A program made the position numbers and the translations under genes. Source: Streptomyces stelliscabiei (GTDB taxonomy: Bacteria; Actinomycetota; Actinomycetes; Streptomycetales; Streptomycetaceae). Taken from it: 64,000 nt of DNA. The stretch spans positions 1,426,001 through 1,490,000 of the forward strand of contig NZ_JADBGF010000001.1 of NCBI RefSeq assembly GCF_014873495.1, in the 5' to 3' direction. Position 1 is the stretch's first letter. Every line of letters begins with the position of its first letter. Positions 50,272 through 58,754 of the stretch are shown piece by piece. The notes below the pieces were generated by a model. The model did not search any database and was not told the origin of the DNA. It was given only the letters and a program-made list of their open reading frames with translations.

Positions 50272-51840
50272 TCAGGTGTCCCCGAGGACGACGACCCTGC
50301 GGGGCGTGCCCGCGCCGGCCGTGGCGGTCGGGGCGGCGGACCGTCCGGCGGGTACCGCGCGTTCGCGGCCCCAGGCACGGATCTCCTCGATCTGCTCGGG
50401 GTTGCTGCGGCTGAGGGGTGCGGTGTTGGCGAAGGTGTCCTCGACGAACGCGGGGTCCAGACGGTCTGCCCCGCCCCCCAGCAGGACCTCGGCGCCGACG
50501 TCGTGGAGGGCCGACTCGATGTCGGAGCCGGCGAAGCCCTCGGAGAGTTCCACCAGGCGGTCGAGCTGGTCCGGGTGGGGCTCGGCCTTGACATAGCGCC
50601 GGTAGTAGAGGGTGATGATCTCCCGGCGGTCATGGTCGTCCGGCAGGTCCACGAAGAACAGCTCGTCGAAGCGCCCCTTGCGCAGCAGTTCGGGCGGCAG
50701 GCTGCGTACGTCGTTGGCGGTGGCGACCACGAAGACCCGGGAGTCCGATTCCTGGAGCCAGAACAGGAACTGTCCGATGATGCGCTGCTGGACGCCGGAG
50801 CTGTCGTGGGCGCCGGCCAGTCCCTTCTCGATCTCGTCGATCCACAGGATGCACGGCGCGACCCGGTCGGCGGCGTCGAGCGCCTCCCGCATCCGCCCCT
50901 CGGACTCGCCCAGGTAGCGGCCGTGGATGCTGGCCATGTCCAGCCGGTAGAGGGGCAGTTGCCACTGCTGGGCGATGGCCTTGGCCGACAGGGACTTGCC
51001 GCAGCCGGGCACACCGACGAGCAGGACACCGCGGGGCGGGCGCAGTTGGGTGCCGCGCAGGTCGGTGTGGATGAGCCGGTGTTTGCGCTCCAGCCAGCCG
51101 CGCAGGTTGGTGAGTCCGCCGACGGAGTAGTCGACGTCCTTGCGGGCGACCCGTTCCAGACCGGCGAGGTTGTTGAAGATGCGGTCCTTGGAACTGGCCA
51201 GGGCCAGCACGTCGGCGGCTTCCACCGATCCCTTGGCGATGAGGGTGGCCAGGAGGTTCACCGCCTCACCCTCGGTCACTCCCTGGAGGAACTCGGCGGC
51301 CCGGCGGGCGTCGTGCTCGGTCCAGGCGATGGCGACCATGCCCCGGTGGTCGCCGAGGAACCCGCTGATGGTCGCGTACATCTCGTCGGCGTTCGGCAGG
51401 TCCAGCTGCAGGCTCATGCCCAGGCGTTGCAGGCCGCTCCAGATGGGGTTGTCCGTGATGAGGACGACGCATCCGGAATGGGTGTCGGCGATCCTGGCGA
51501 GTTCGGCGACGTTACGGGTGAAGGGGGTGTCGGACTCCAGCTCCCCGGGGTCGACCAGGACGAGCGTGGCGTGCGGGCGGGCGGCGAACTGGGCGGCGGC
51601 GAAGTCCATGGCACCGGTCAGCGAACGGTCGTCGAGGACGGCCGCTCCCGACCGCAGGTCGCGCAGGCCGGTGGCTCGGGTGTGGATCCAGAACTGCTGA
51701 CCGGAGCGCCGGGGCTGGGTCGCGACCTCCTTGAGCATGCGCAGGGCGCGGGCCTGTTCGATGGTGCGCAGCCCGACGACGGGCACCCGCGCGGTGAGGT
51801 AGTTGTCCAGGTCACGCTTGCTGTCGGAGTAGTTCGACAT
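50272..51840 (-). CDS. AAA+ ATPase (Ycf46/FtsH-like) of the island
   Basis: A 522-residue ATPase. Residues 1-230 form a non-catalytic N-terminal domain resembling a degenerate P-loop fold (LVLVDPGELE; VVLITDNPIW). The classic AAA module follows: Walker A GVPGCGKSLSAK near residue 275, Walker B CILWIDEIEKG near 330, sensor 1 VVATANDVRSLPPELLRKGR and Arg finger in GRFDELFF, then a lid domain. The two-domain layout resembles Ycf46-type ATPases. ATG 51840 follows CGGAGAA. It is embedded in a six-gene operon with membrane coiled-coil proteins, opposite the CHAT protease, which suggests an energy-driven remodelling role in the same system. Confidence 0.88.
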   Translation of the reverse strand: MSNYSDSKRDLDNYLTARVPVVGLRTIEQARALRMLKEVATQPRRSGQQFWIHTRATGLRDLRSGAAVLDDRSLTGAMDFAAAQFAARPHATLVLVDPGELESDTPFTRNVAELARIADTHSGCVVLITDNPIWSGLQRLGMSLQLDLPNADEMYATISGFLGDHRGMVAIAWTEHDARRAAEFLQGVTEGEAVNLLATLIAKGSVEAADVLALASSKDRIFNNLAGLERVARKDVDYSVGGLTNLRGWLERKHRLIHTDLRGTQLRPPRGVLLVGVPGCGKSLSAKAIAQQWQLPLYRLDMASIHGRYLGESEGRMREALDAADRVAPCILWIDEIEKGLAGAHDSSGVQQRIIGQFLFWLQESDSRVFVVATANDVRSLPPELLRKGRFDELFFVDLPDDHDRREIITLYYRRYVKAEPHPDQLDRLVELSEGFAGSDIESALHDVGAEVLLGGGADRLDPAFVEDTFANTAPLSRSNPEQIEEIRAWGRERAVPAGRSAAPTATAGAGTPRRVVVLGDT

Positions 51841-51860
51841 GTGGGTTCTCCGTGGTGCCG

Positions 51861-52415
51861 TCAGTCGGGGGTGACGATGCGACGTCCGCCGGTCGGCTCG
51901 TACCAGCCGACGGGGGGCGGGCCGGACGGCTCGGACAGCACCGCGGTGAGGGGGTTGTCGCGCAGGGTGCGGCGCCGGGTCTCGACGGCGTGGGGGTCCG
52001 CGCCCTCCGCGAGCAGGGACCGCACGCCCCGTTCGAGTTCTTCCTGCAGGCGGCGGGTGTGCTCGTCCATGAGGCCGGCCATGCGTTGTCGGAAGTCGGC
52101 GGGCAGGCTGGTGTGGGTGATGACGGCGCGGACGGAGCGCAGGACGTCGCGGCCCCGGGTGAGGGCGCGCCCGACGGAGAACTCGTCGGTGGCGTCGTTC
52201 ACCTCGCGGACCATCAGATCGAGTCCGCTCTGCAGTCGCCGGTCGACCGCGGCGGCGATGCGTGTCAGCAGCCGCTGCCAGGTGTCGGCCGGCAGGCTGT
52301 CGGCGGCGAGCGGCGGCAGGTGCAGGGGGTCGGTCCGGTCGCCGTCGGCCCACCGGTCCAGGGTGCGGGCCCAGATCTGGTAGTCGCTGTCGCCGCCCCA
52401 CCGGGCGCGGTTCAC
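51861..52415 (-). CDS. Helical protein of the AAA+ island, function unknown
   Basis: A 184-residue soluble, mostly helical protein (DRWADGDRTDPLHLPPLAAD; LQEELERGVRSLLAEGADPH). The C-terminus contains NPLTAVLSEPSGPPP and GWYEPTGGRRIVTPD. There is no recognised domain. Its GTG overlaps the stop of the Pro-rich gene by 4 bp (GTGA), implying fixed stoichiometry. It ends 20 bp before the ATPase start. Confidence 0.72.
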   Translation of the reverse strand: MNRARWGGDSDYQIWARTLDRWADGDRTDPLHLPPLAADSLPADTWQRLLTRIAAAVDRRLQSGLDLMVREVNDATDEFSVGRALTRGRDVLRSVRAVITHTSLPADFRQRMAGLMDEHTRRLQEELERGVRSLLAEGADPHAVETRRRTLRDNPLTAVLSEPSGPPPVGWYEPTGGRRIVTPD

Positions 52416-52744
52416 AGGTCCCTCGACGGTCGGCGTACGAGCTGTTCCCCGGGCGGCAGCGGGTCCCAGGCCGGGAGGTCGCTCACGGTCTGCCGCAGCC
52501 GTCGGGTGACGGGGTCGGGCGCGGGCCGCCCCGGCGGATGCGGCGTGGCCGTGGCCCAGGGGGCGGGCGCGGCGGGCGGTGTCGCCGGTACGGGCCCCGG
52601 GGCGCTGTCGGCGTCTCGCTGAGCGGGTACGGCGGGGGGCTCCTGCGGGCGGGGAGGCGCCGCGAACGGCCGCAGGTGCTCCGGGATCTCGGGCCTGAGC
52701 CAGGGGGGCGTCGAGTCCGGGGCGAAGGGAAGGTCGTCGCTCAT
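52412..52744 (-). CDS. Small proline-rich protein of the AAA+ island
   Basis: A 110-residue, low-complexity protein rich in Pro and Ala, with acidic ends (MSDDLPFAPDSTPPWLRPEI). No fold is predictable; likely an adaptor or a disordered linker. It is translationally coupled to its neighbour downstream (GTGA overlap) and starts 24 bp after the 594-residue membrane protein gene. Confidence 0.65.
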   Translation of the reverse strand: MSDDLPFAPDSTPPWLRPEIPEHLRPFAAPPRPQEPPAVPAQRDADSAPGPVPATPPAAPAPWATATPHPPGRPAPDPVTRRLRQTVSDLPAWDPLPPGEQLVRRPSRDL

Positions 52745-52768
52745 GGTCGTTGTTTCCTCTCGGCCGTC

Positions 52769-54553
52769 TCAGTCGCCGGCGCCGACGACGCGGCCCTCGA
52801 AGGGGGAGGGCGCGTGGGCGGCGGTGTTCAGGGAGGCGATGAACTGGCGGGCCTCGGCCTCCACGAAGTCGGCCGCCCAGTACTGCTGTTGCCAGTCGGT
52901 GAGTTCGGCGTGCGCGCCCCTGAGCCGGTCGAGGGTCTCCCGCATGTGCCGCCCGAGCAGTTCGCGGGCCTGTTCCTGTGCGGTGCGCGCGGCGTCGGCG
53001 CGGTTGTACAGCACGACCCCCCAGGTCCCTCCGACGGCGATGGCCGCGATGACGGCGAACCCGACGTGCACCCCGAGGAAGATCACGAGGATCGCGGTGA
53101 CCGCGGCGCCGAGGAGGGCGAGGGAGGATCTGTAGTCGTAGGCGAGGGACTTGACGTACATCTCGACATAGCCGCTCCAGTGCCGGGTCAGGGACGCCTC
53201 CAGGTCCGGCAGGTCGTCGGTGAGCGGCTTGGTCCAGGTGGTGAGCTTGAAGCGCTGGGTGCCGTGGCTGACGCCGAAGGTGTTGGCGAGGGAGATCTCG
53301 ATCTTGGGTGGGACGGCGGCCCGGTAGTCGCGGCTGAACCCGGCGTGCGCCTGCGCGAACCACTCCTGGCACGACGCGACGGCGAGGCGCTGCGCCGCGG
53401 GCGAGGCGCCCACGGCCGCGGGGTCGAGGGCCGCGACCGACTGCACACTCAGGTAGTTGCGGGTCTCCTCCAGCGCCTCGGACCGCATGTCCGCTTCCTT
53501 GCGCGCGGCCTCCTCGTCCCCCTCGTGACGCACGATGGCCTCGTTGAGCATCAGTTCGCGCTGGAGGGGGAGTTCCTCCTCGTCCGAGTTGCGGACCAGG
53601 TTGTCGAGGATGTCGTCGACGGTGTCCTCCAGGTTGTGGGCCGGGAGGATCTCGCTCTCCATGAGGGTGCGGAACCGGTTCAGGAGGGCCTCGTGCGCGC
53701 GGGCGCGGGCGAGGACGTCGTCGAGCGCCGCCCACTGGGGGCACACCTCGGCCAGGCGCGGGAAGTCGTCGGTGGCCGACGGGGCGCGCAGGGAGTCGAT
53801 CTCCTGCCGCCAGCGTCCCGCCTGGGCCGCGCGTACGGTGTCGTCGTCGAGCAGGCGCTGCCGCCACTCCTCCAGGGTCCGGGCGAGGAGCTGACGTCCC
53901 GGGGGTCCGAAGGCGCCCTGGGAGACACACTCCAGGATGACCTGGAACTCGCGGCCGAGCGCGCGGGGGTCCTGTTCCTCCAGATAGTGCCGCAGCCAGC
54001 GTACGGAGGCCTCCTGGCGCCCCTGCCGGCGGAGGATCAGCGCGTAGAAGAGGGAGGTCTTCGACGTCGAGCGCCGGAAGGCCTCCTCCACCGCCCGCGC
54101 GCACAGCGCCTCGTCGTCACCGGCCCAGGCCGCCAGCCCGACCAGGGCGGGGGCCAGCCAGTAGCGCGGCGTCTGGATCATCAGCTCCTCGCTGACCTGG
54201 CGGACCGTCTCCTCCTGCACGAGGCCGGTGTCGAACGCCTGGAGGATGCCGGTCGCGGTACGGCGGACCACCTTGTGGTGCCCGTAACCGTGCTCCAGCT
54301 CGTCGTTGATCCGGACGATCCGCACCTCCGCGCGCTGGGCGGCGGCGATGCGCTCGGTTCTCCCGACGAACTCCAGGAACTTGTCGTAGAGGACCTCCAG
54401 GCGGTCCTTGGTCTGCGCCTGGACGGCCTTGACGTCGCGGACCTCACCGTCCACCTGCTCGATCTGGCCGCCGAGCGTGCGGACGGAGCGTTGCAGCTGG
54501 CGCTCCAGGTTGTCGATGCTCCTGACGATCGGGCCGAGGTTGATCTCGCTCAC
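52769..54553 (-). CDS. Large membrane coiled-coil protein of the AAA+ island
   Basis: A 594-residue protein. Residues 10-70 form a coiled coil (NLERQLQRSVRTLGGQIEQV). Residues 70-330 are helical-repeat sequence. Two adjacent transmembrane helices lie near residues 480-520 (LLGAAVTAILVIFLGVHVGF; AVIAAIAVGGTWGVVLY), and a C-terminal coiled coil follows. I do not recognise the family. GTG 54553 has ACGGAGAC at 6 bp. Size and position suggest it is the structural core that tethers the AAA+ ATPase to the membrane. This is inference. Confidence 0.75.
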   Translation of the reverse strand: MSEINLGPIVRSIDNLERQLQRSVRTLGGQIEQVDGEVRDVKAVQAQTKDRLEVLYDKFLEFVGRTERIAAAQRAEVRIVRINDELEHGYGHHKVVRRTATGILQAFDTGLVQEETVRQVSEELMIQTPRYWLAPALVGLAAWAGDDEALCARAVEEAFRRSTSKTSLFYALILRRQGRQEASVRWLRHYLEEQDPRALGREFQVILECVSQGAFGPPGRQLLARTLEEWRQRLLDDDTVRAAQAGRWRQEIDSLRAPSATDDFPRLAEVCPQWAALDDVLARARAHEALLNRFRTLMESEILPAHNLEDTVDDILDNLVRNSDEEELPLQRELMLNEAIVRHEGDEEAARKEADMRSEALEETRNYLSVQSVAALDPAAVGASPAAQRLAVASCQEWFAQAHAGFSRDYRAAVPPKIEISLANTFGVSHGTQRFKLTTWTKPLTDDLPDLEASLTRHWSGYVEMYVKSLAYDYRSSLALLGAAVTAILVIFLGVHVGFAVIAAIAVGGTWGVVLYNRADAARTAQEQARELLGRHMRETLDRLRGAHAELTDWQQQYWAADFVEAEARQFIASLNTAAHAPSPFEGRVVGAGD

Positions 54554-54626
54554 GCGTGTCTCCGTTCCGTGCCGTGCGGTGCCCTGTGCCGTGCGTGCCG
54601 TGCTGGTCCCGTGGGTCGTCGTCGTG

Positions 54627-55094
54627 TCAGGGCCTGACCACACTGCCGTCGGGCAGCACGGGCAGGACCAGCCCGTCCGCGTACACCTCGACGAACGCGT
54701 ACGCGCCCGAGCGGGCCAGCATCCGGGCGGCGTCGAAGGGCGGCGGCATCACGTCGTGTGCCGAGCAGTGGCCCAGAATGCGTCCGTCGAGGCCGAGTCG
54801 GTGGTCCACGTAGGGGGAGCCGAGCAGACACTGCGCGACGAAGCCCACCGGGATCGGCGCTCCGCGGGAGGCGTACTGCTCGTGCAGCCAGGAGGCGATG
54901 TCCTGGAGTGCGGCGTCGTCCACCGCGGCGTCCAACCGGCGCAGCCGTCCCAGGAGTTCGGGCGTCCGGGGGGCGAACAGCTGTCGGGCGGCGACGGGTC
55001 CGGTCGCCTGCGGCGCGGCGGTCCGTACGGCGTCGGGCGGGACGGAGGTGCCCGGAGGCACGACGATGCGGCGAGGCCGCTCAACGGATCCCAT
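54627..55094 (-). CDS. Hypothetical protein, first gene of the AAA+ island operon
   Basis: A 155-residue protein beginning MGSVERPRRIVVPPGTSVPP. The N-terminal third is disordered-like. The rest is alpha/beta with ASWLHEQYASRGAPIPVGFV and a conserved-looking PYVDHRLGLDGRILGHCSAH. It has no recognised domain. It lies 73 bp upstream of the membrane coiled-coil gene on the same strand. An AT-rich upstream region with 11-bp direct repeats (55220-55241) is the likely promoter. Confidence 0.7.
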   Translation of the reverse strand: MGSVERPRRIVVPPGTSVPPDAVRTAAPQATGPVAARQLFAPRTPELLGRLRRLDAAVDDAALQDIASWLHEQYASRGAPIPVGFVAQCLLGSPYVDHRLGLDGRILGHCSAHDVMPPPFDAARMLARSGAYAFVEVYADGLVLPVLPDGSVVRP

Positions 55095-55219
55095 GAATGC
55101 CCCCTGCTGACATGGACCGACCTACGTCTCGTCGGTGACGCGCTGTATCCGAAGGGTATTGACGCCCCAGCAACAGCGCCCAAGTTGAGCGATATCTATC
55201 GACAATGACCGTTTACTAC

Positions 55220-55241
55220 CCGGATAAGTACCGGATAACTA
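55220..55241. repeat. 11-bp direct repeats upstream of the AAA+ operon
   Basis: CCGGATAAGTA and CCGGATAACTA lie head to tail, followed by a half copy CCGGTT. They sit 126 bp upstream of the first operon gene, in AT-rich sequence (55110-55245), and 55 bp after the end of the FUSC gene. Iterated 11-bp sites one helical turn apart are typical of a cooperatively bound regulator. Confidence 0.55.
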
Positions 55242-55295
55242 CCGGTTGCCGCCCCGGCCTTCGTCTCTGGCGCCGCCCGGCAGATGCCCGGGGCG

Positions 55296-56450
55296 TCAGT
55301 CCTGGACGAGCTGGTCGGCCAGGCGATGGGCCTGGGCCAGCAGCGTTCCGTAGGTCACGAGCGCGTCGGGGTCGTCGGCGACGGCGCCGGGCAGCCGTCG
55401 GCGGAACTCGTCGAGCGAGCGGTGGAGTTCCCCGACCGCCTCGCGCAGCGCCACCGCGGCGGAGTCGTCGTGCTCGTCCGGGGCGAAGCGGGTCCGGTCG
55501 TAGAGCCGGACGGCGTGGGCGGTGCGGCGCAGGAAGTCCGCGTAGGGGCGGGCGATCGCCTCGGCGGGCCGGGCCGCCTGCCCGCCGTCCACGGCCTCCC
55601 ACACGATCCGGGTCACGCCCGCGGTGTGCACGGCGACGTGGTCGAGCACGACCAGCGCGTCGGTGTACGCCTCGCCGGGGGGAGCGACGCCGTGCCCGCG
55701 TCGGCCCCGGGGGTTGACGCGCATGCTCTCCCGGTTCCAGTCGATCGCCGACCTCGCCTGATCGACCAGTCGGCCCAGGCGCAGCGCGCGTTCGTGCCAC
55801 TCCCCCGCCTGACGCCCGTCCCACTCCCCGGCGGCCAGCCCCTCCGCCACGGCGTCCAGGATCTCCTCGGCCTCGCGCGCTGCGTCCCGCAGCGCGGCGC
55901 GGGTGTCGCGCAGATACACGGGCGGCCGGATCAGCGCGTTGACCGCGACGCCGACCACCGCGCCGAAGACCGCCTCCGCGATCCGGGCCGCCGAGGCGGC
56001 GACCGTGACCTGACCGCCGGTCAGCACGAAGAGCGCGCCGGAGGCGGCGTAGACGCCCTGGCTGCCCAGCCGTTGCCACTGTCCCAGCAGCAGCACGGTC
56101 GGCAGGACCAGGGCCATCGTGACCAGCGTGGTGTCCAGCACCAGGGCCACCCCCGTGGCCACCACCGTGCCCGCCGCGATCGCCGCGAGCTGCTGCAGCC
56201 CGTGCGCGAGCGACCGGTAGACCGTCGACTCCACCAGGACGACCGCCACCCAGGGCGCCACGAACGCCATCGGGGCCGCGAGCCACCAGCCCGCCACCGC
56301 CCACGCCACCCAGGCGGCCAGCGCCGCCTTTCCGGCCTGCATGACCAGATCCCGTTCACGCCCCGGCTCCGCCCACGCCCGCCGCAACGTCTGAACGGCG
56401 GCCGCAGCGCGCCGCCGTACCTCCCGTACCGCCCCGTCAGTGCACTTCAT
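55296..56450 (-). CDS. FUSC/aromatic-acid-exporter family membrane protein
   Basis: A 384-residue protein. Residues about 35-190 hold six transmembrane helices of the FUSC/ArAE module (AALAAWVAWAVAGWWLAAPM; FVAPWVAVVLVESTVYRSL; GVYAASGALFVLTGGQVTV). The remaining 190 residues form the cytoplasmic helical domain typical of the family. E. coli AaeB-like members export aromatic carboxylic acids, but the substrate here is unknown. ATG 56450 has no strong ribosome site. It is transcribed alone. Confidence 0.85.
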   Translation of the reverse strand: MKCTDGAVREVRRRAAAAVQTLRRAWAEPGRERDLVMQAGKAALAAWVAWAVAGWWLAAPMAFVAPWVAVVLVESTVYRSLAHGLQQLAAIAAGTVVATGVALVLDTTLVTMALVLPTVLLLGQWQRLGSQGVYAASGALFVLTGGQVTVAASAARIAEAVFGAVVGVAVNALIRPPVYLRDTRAALRDAAREAEEILDAVAEGLAAGEWDGRQAGEWHERALRLGRLVDQARSAIDWNRESMRVNPRGRRGHGVAPPGEAYTDALVVLDHVAVHTAGVTRIVWEAVDGGQAARPAEAIARPYADFLRRTAHAVRLYDRTRFAPDEHDDSAAVALREAVGELHRSLDEFRRRLPGAVADDPDALVTYGTLLAQAHRLADQLVQD

Positions 56451-56507
56451 GGCTCACCAAGTGCCACGGCAGCGGCGGGACGCACCTCCCGACCGGGACT
56501 TCTCACC
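56451..56507. other. Start of a 668-bp gap with a hairpin and a broken gene
   Basis: Between the FUSC and GAF-ANTAR genes there is no intact gene. The gap holds a long hairpin (56508-56548), 105 bp without recognised features, an SDR remnant (56654-56955) and about 160 bp of leader before the GAF-ANTAR gene. Confidence 0.6.
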
Positions 56508-56548
56508 GGCCGGACACCGCACGGCCGTCGGCCGTGCGGTGTCCGGCC
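56508..56548. terminator. Very stable hairpin, orphan terminator
   Basis: A perfect 19-bp stem (arms 56508-56526 and 56530-56548, GGCCGGACACCGCACGGCC) with a 3-base loop. No gene ends beside it: FUSC starts on one side and the SDR remnant on the other. It may be what is left of a deleted neighbour. Confidence 0.75.
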
Positions 56549-56653
56549 CGGCTCTCGACGTGGCATGGCCGCCGCCAAGGTGGGCACGCGAGACGTGCAA
56601 GCACGGCGCGGCAGGCAATCGGTACCCGCCGTGACAGCACAGGGGAGAGGCAC

Positions 56654-56955
56654 ATCGAGCAGCCCCAGCCCGAACAGCCCGCACCGCAGGTCGTCGCAAG
56701 TCCATCGCCCTGCATCCGGCCCGCCGCGGTGTCCGCGCCAACGTGGTGGCGCCGGTCCGACCTGGACACCGCTCGACGAGGCCGACCAGCACATGCCGCC
56801 CGACGGCCTGGGCCCCATCGGCAGCCAGGCACCCCTGGGCCGCGCGGCCCAGCCGGAGGAGATCGCGCCGACCTACGTCCATCTGGCCTCCGACGCCGGC
56901 TCCGGCTACACGGTCGGAGAGGTCATCGCCGTGACCGGCGGCGTCGTCGACACCC
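56654..56955 (+). pseudogene. Short-chain dehydrogenase remnant (YghA-like), start codon lost, internal deletion, frameshift
   Basis: GGGGAGAGG is followed at 56654 by ATC where ATG is expected, then EQPQPEQPAPQ, the typical N-terminal tail of YghA-like SDRs. From 56698, in another frame, comes KSIALHPARRGVRANVVAP. After a single missing G near 56750, a third frame gives TWTPLDEADQHMPPDGLGPI and ends YTVGEVIAVTGGVVDT. The catalytic Tyr-Lys and the Rossmann motif are absent, so about 180 residues have been deleted. Confidence 0.82.
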
Positions 56956-57118
56956 CGGTGACCGGTGCCTCGCGGCGTGGACCCCGTGCCGCGACAGTGC
57001 CGGCAGGCATCCGCCCCGGCCCCGTCGGAGCGCTGCCGCGGCGGCCCTCCGCGCGGCTCGCGTGCGAGGCTGGACCTGAAGGCGGTCCCGACAGGGTGAC
57101 GATCGAACGGAGGACGGT

Positions 57119-57805
57119 GTGGACTGGGATCGGTTCGCACGGCAGATGGCGTCGATGGCCCGGGATCTCCTGGCGCAGCATTCGGTGGATGCCACGCTGG
57201 AGCGGATCACCGCCTCGGCCACCGAACTGGTGGAGGGCTGTGACGCGGCCGGCGTACTCGTACTGCACGGCACGACGGTGGAGTCGCTCGCCCCCACCGA
57301 GCAGCTGGTCGTCGACAGCGACCGTCTGCAGGAACGGCTGAGGGAAGGGCCGTGTTTCGACGCCGCCCACACCTCCGAGGGCGAGCGGGTCTTCCGCATC
57401 TTCGACCTCTCCGCCGAGCAGCCGCGCTGGCCCGACTACGCCCCGCAAGCCCGTCGGCTCGGCGTGGGCAGCATGATGGGCTTCCTGCTGTTCACCGAGG
57501 ACGAGAACCTCGGCGCGCTGAACCTCTACTCCCGCGAGCCCGGTGCCTTCAACGAGACCAGCGAGGTGGCGGGCTGGCTGCTGGCCTCGCACGCGGCGGT
57601 CGCCTTCTCCAGTGCCCGCACCAACGCGCAGATGGAGCAGGCCGTCGCCACCCGCCATCTGATCGGCGAGGCCATGGGCATCCTCATGGGCAGTCTCCAT
57701 GTCAGCGAGCAGGAGGCGTTCGACGTCCTGCGCCGCTTCTCCCAGGAGAACAACATCAAGCTCCGTGAGGTGGCCCGGCGCATCTGCGAGCGGGGCACGC
57801 TCTGA
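57119..57805 (+). CDS. GAF-ANTAR regulatory protein
   Basis: A 228-residue cytoplasmic regulator. A GAF domain occupies residues about 20-155 (GCDAAGVLVLHGTTVESLAP; LREGPCFDAAHTSEG; GFLLFTEDENLGALNLYSRE). The C-terminal ANTAR domain (residues 165-222; ATRHLIGEAMGILMGSLHVS, then AFDVLRRFSQENNIKLREVA) binds RNA hexaloops in transcripts and acts as an antiterminator. GTG 57119 follows CGGAGGACG. The GAF signal is unknown. A shrunken paralogue follows at 57979. Confidence 0.9.
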   Translation: MDWDRFARQMASMARDLLAQHSVDATLERITASATELVEGCDAAGVLVLHGTTVESLAPTEQLVVDSDRLQERLREGPCFDAAHTSEGERVFRIFDLSAEQPRWPDYAPQARRLGVGSMMGFLLFTEDENLGALNLYSREPGAFNETSEVAGWLLASHAAVAFSSARTNAQMEQAVATRHLIGEAMGILMGSLHVSEQEAFDVLRRFSQENNIKLREVARRICERGTL

Positions 57806-57978
57806 TGCCCGCGCAGGGGGACGGCTCCTCCGGCACGTTGTCTGAACCAGAGAAGCCTGACCGAACCGGCCCCCAGGGGAACGTCGCCGTATCCGGTCTT
57901 CCCCTCAAGTCCCCCCGCCGCGCCTCCCCACACCTGTGCGGCGCCACGGGCCCGCCGTGAAAGGACCCGGTCAGGTCC

Positions 57979-58236
57979 GTGTCGGTCCTCGGGGACGGTA
58001 CGGAGATGGGTGTGGTGCTGTGCGCGAGCGACGACGTCGCCGCGCGGCTGGCGGAGGTGCAGTACACCCTCGGCGAGGGCCCCTGCATGGAGGCGGTCCG
58101 GTTGCGCGCACCCGTGTTCGCGACGCTCGGCGCCTACGCCGCCCTCCGCCGCGCCCGTCTCACCGAGACCGTCCATGCCCTGGTCACCCGTGGCATCGCC
58201 CCGGCCACCTTCGTCGAGGCGAGGACGCCGCACTGA
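57979..58236 (+). pseudogene. GAF-ANTAR gene with internal deletion
   Basis: An 85-codon frame. The first 48 residues match the middle of a GAF domain (VVLCASDDVAARLAEVQYTL, then GEGPCMEAVRLRAPVFA). The last 35 (AYAALRRARLTETVHALVTR) look like the final helix of an ANTAR domain. The ends fit a normal 230-residue GAF-ANTAR protein that lost its N-terminus and about 100 central residues. GTG 57979 has a weak site. It could still be translated, but neither domain is complete. Confidence 0.65.
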
Positions 58237-58266
58237 GGTCCGCGGCGCACGGACGGACCCGCGGCC

Positions 58267-58626
58267 TCAGGCCTCTCCCTCCACGGGGCGGCCGCCGCCG
58301 AACGGTCCGGCGCGGTGCGGGTCGACCCGGGCGAGCAGCGCCAGCAGGGAGGCCACCGTCAGCCCGGCCTCCGCGGGGTGGCGCAGTTCCCTGCCCGTCT
58401 GGATCTGGTAGGTGTTGCCGCGCCCCTCGCGGGTGTGGGAGAGGAAGCCGCTCCGTTCGAGGTCGGCGATGATCTTCTGGACCGCGCGCTCCGTGAGCCT
58501 GCACCGCGCGGCGATGTCACGGACACGCATGGTCTGGTCCTCGGCGATGGCGGCCAGCACCCGTGCGTGGTTCGTGACGAACGTCCACCCCGCGTGCGCT
58601 TCCGGTACTCCTGCCATGGTCCTCAT
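58267..58626 (-). CDS. Winged-helix (MarR/ArsR-like) regulator
   Basis: A 119-residue protein with a winged HTH at residues 20-80 (ARVLAAIAEDQTMRVRDIAA, then LTERAVQKIIADLERSGFL and the wing THTREGRGNTYQI). The short C-terminal helix ends LLALLARVDP. This is the pattern of small Streptomyces HTH proteins near ANTAR/STAS genes. ATG 58626 has GAGGG at 6 bp; a second ATG lies 9 bp inside. It is divergent from the STAS-ANTAR gene across 128 AT-richer bp and is a candidate regulator of it. Confidence 0.85.
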   Translation of the reverse strand: MRTMAGVPEAHAGWTFVTNHARVLAAIAEDQTMRVRDIAARCRLTERAVQKIIADLERSGFLSHTREGRGNTYQIQTGRELRHPAEAGLTVASLLALLARVDPHRAGPFGGGRPVEGEA

Positions 58627-58754
58627 CTTACGCCCTCAGATTCACGCTTCTGAATACCTGAATCCAAGTTCCTGTATCTCTTGACGTGTGTTCGCGGGTG
58701 GAGTGAGTCTGGTACCGGGAGAACCCGCAGGAGCGTCCCTAAGGAGAGAGGGCC

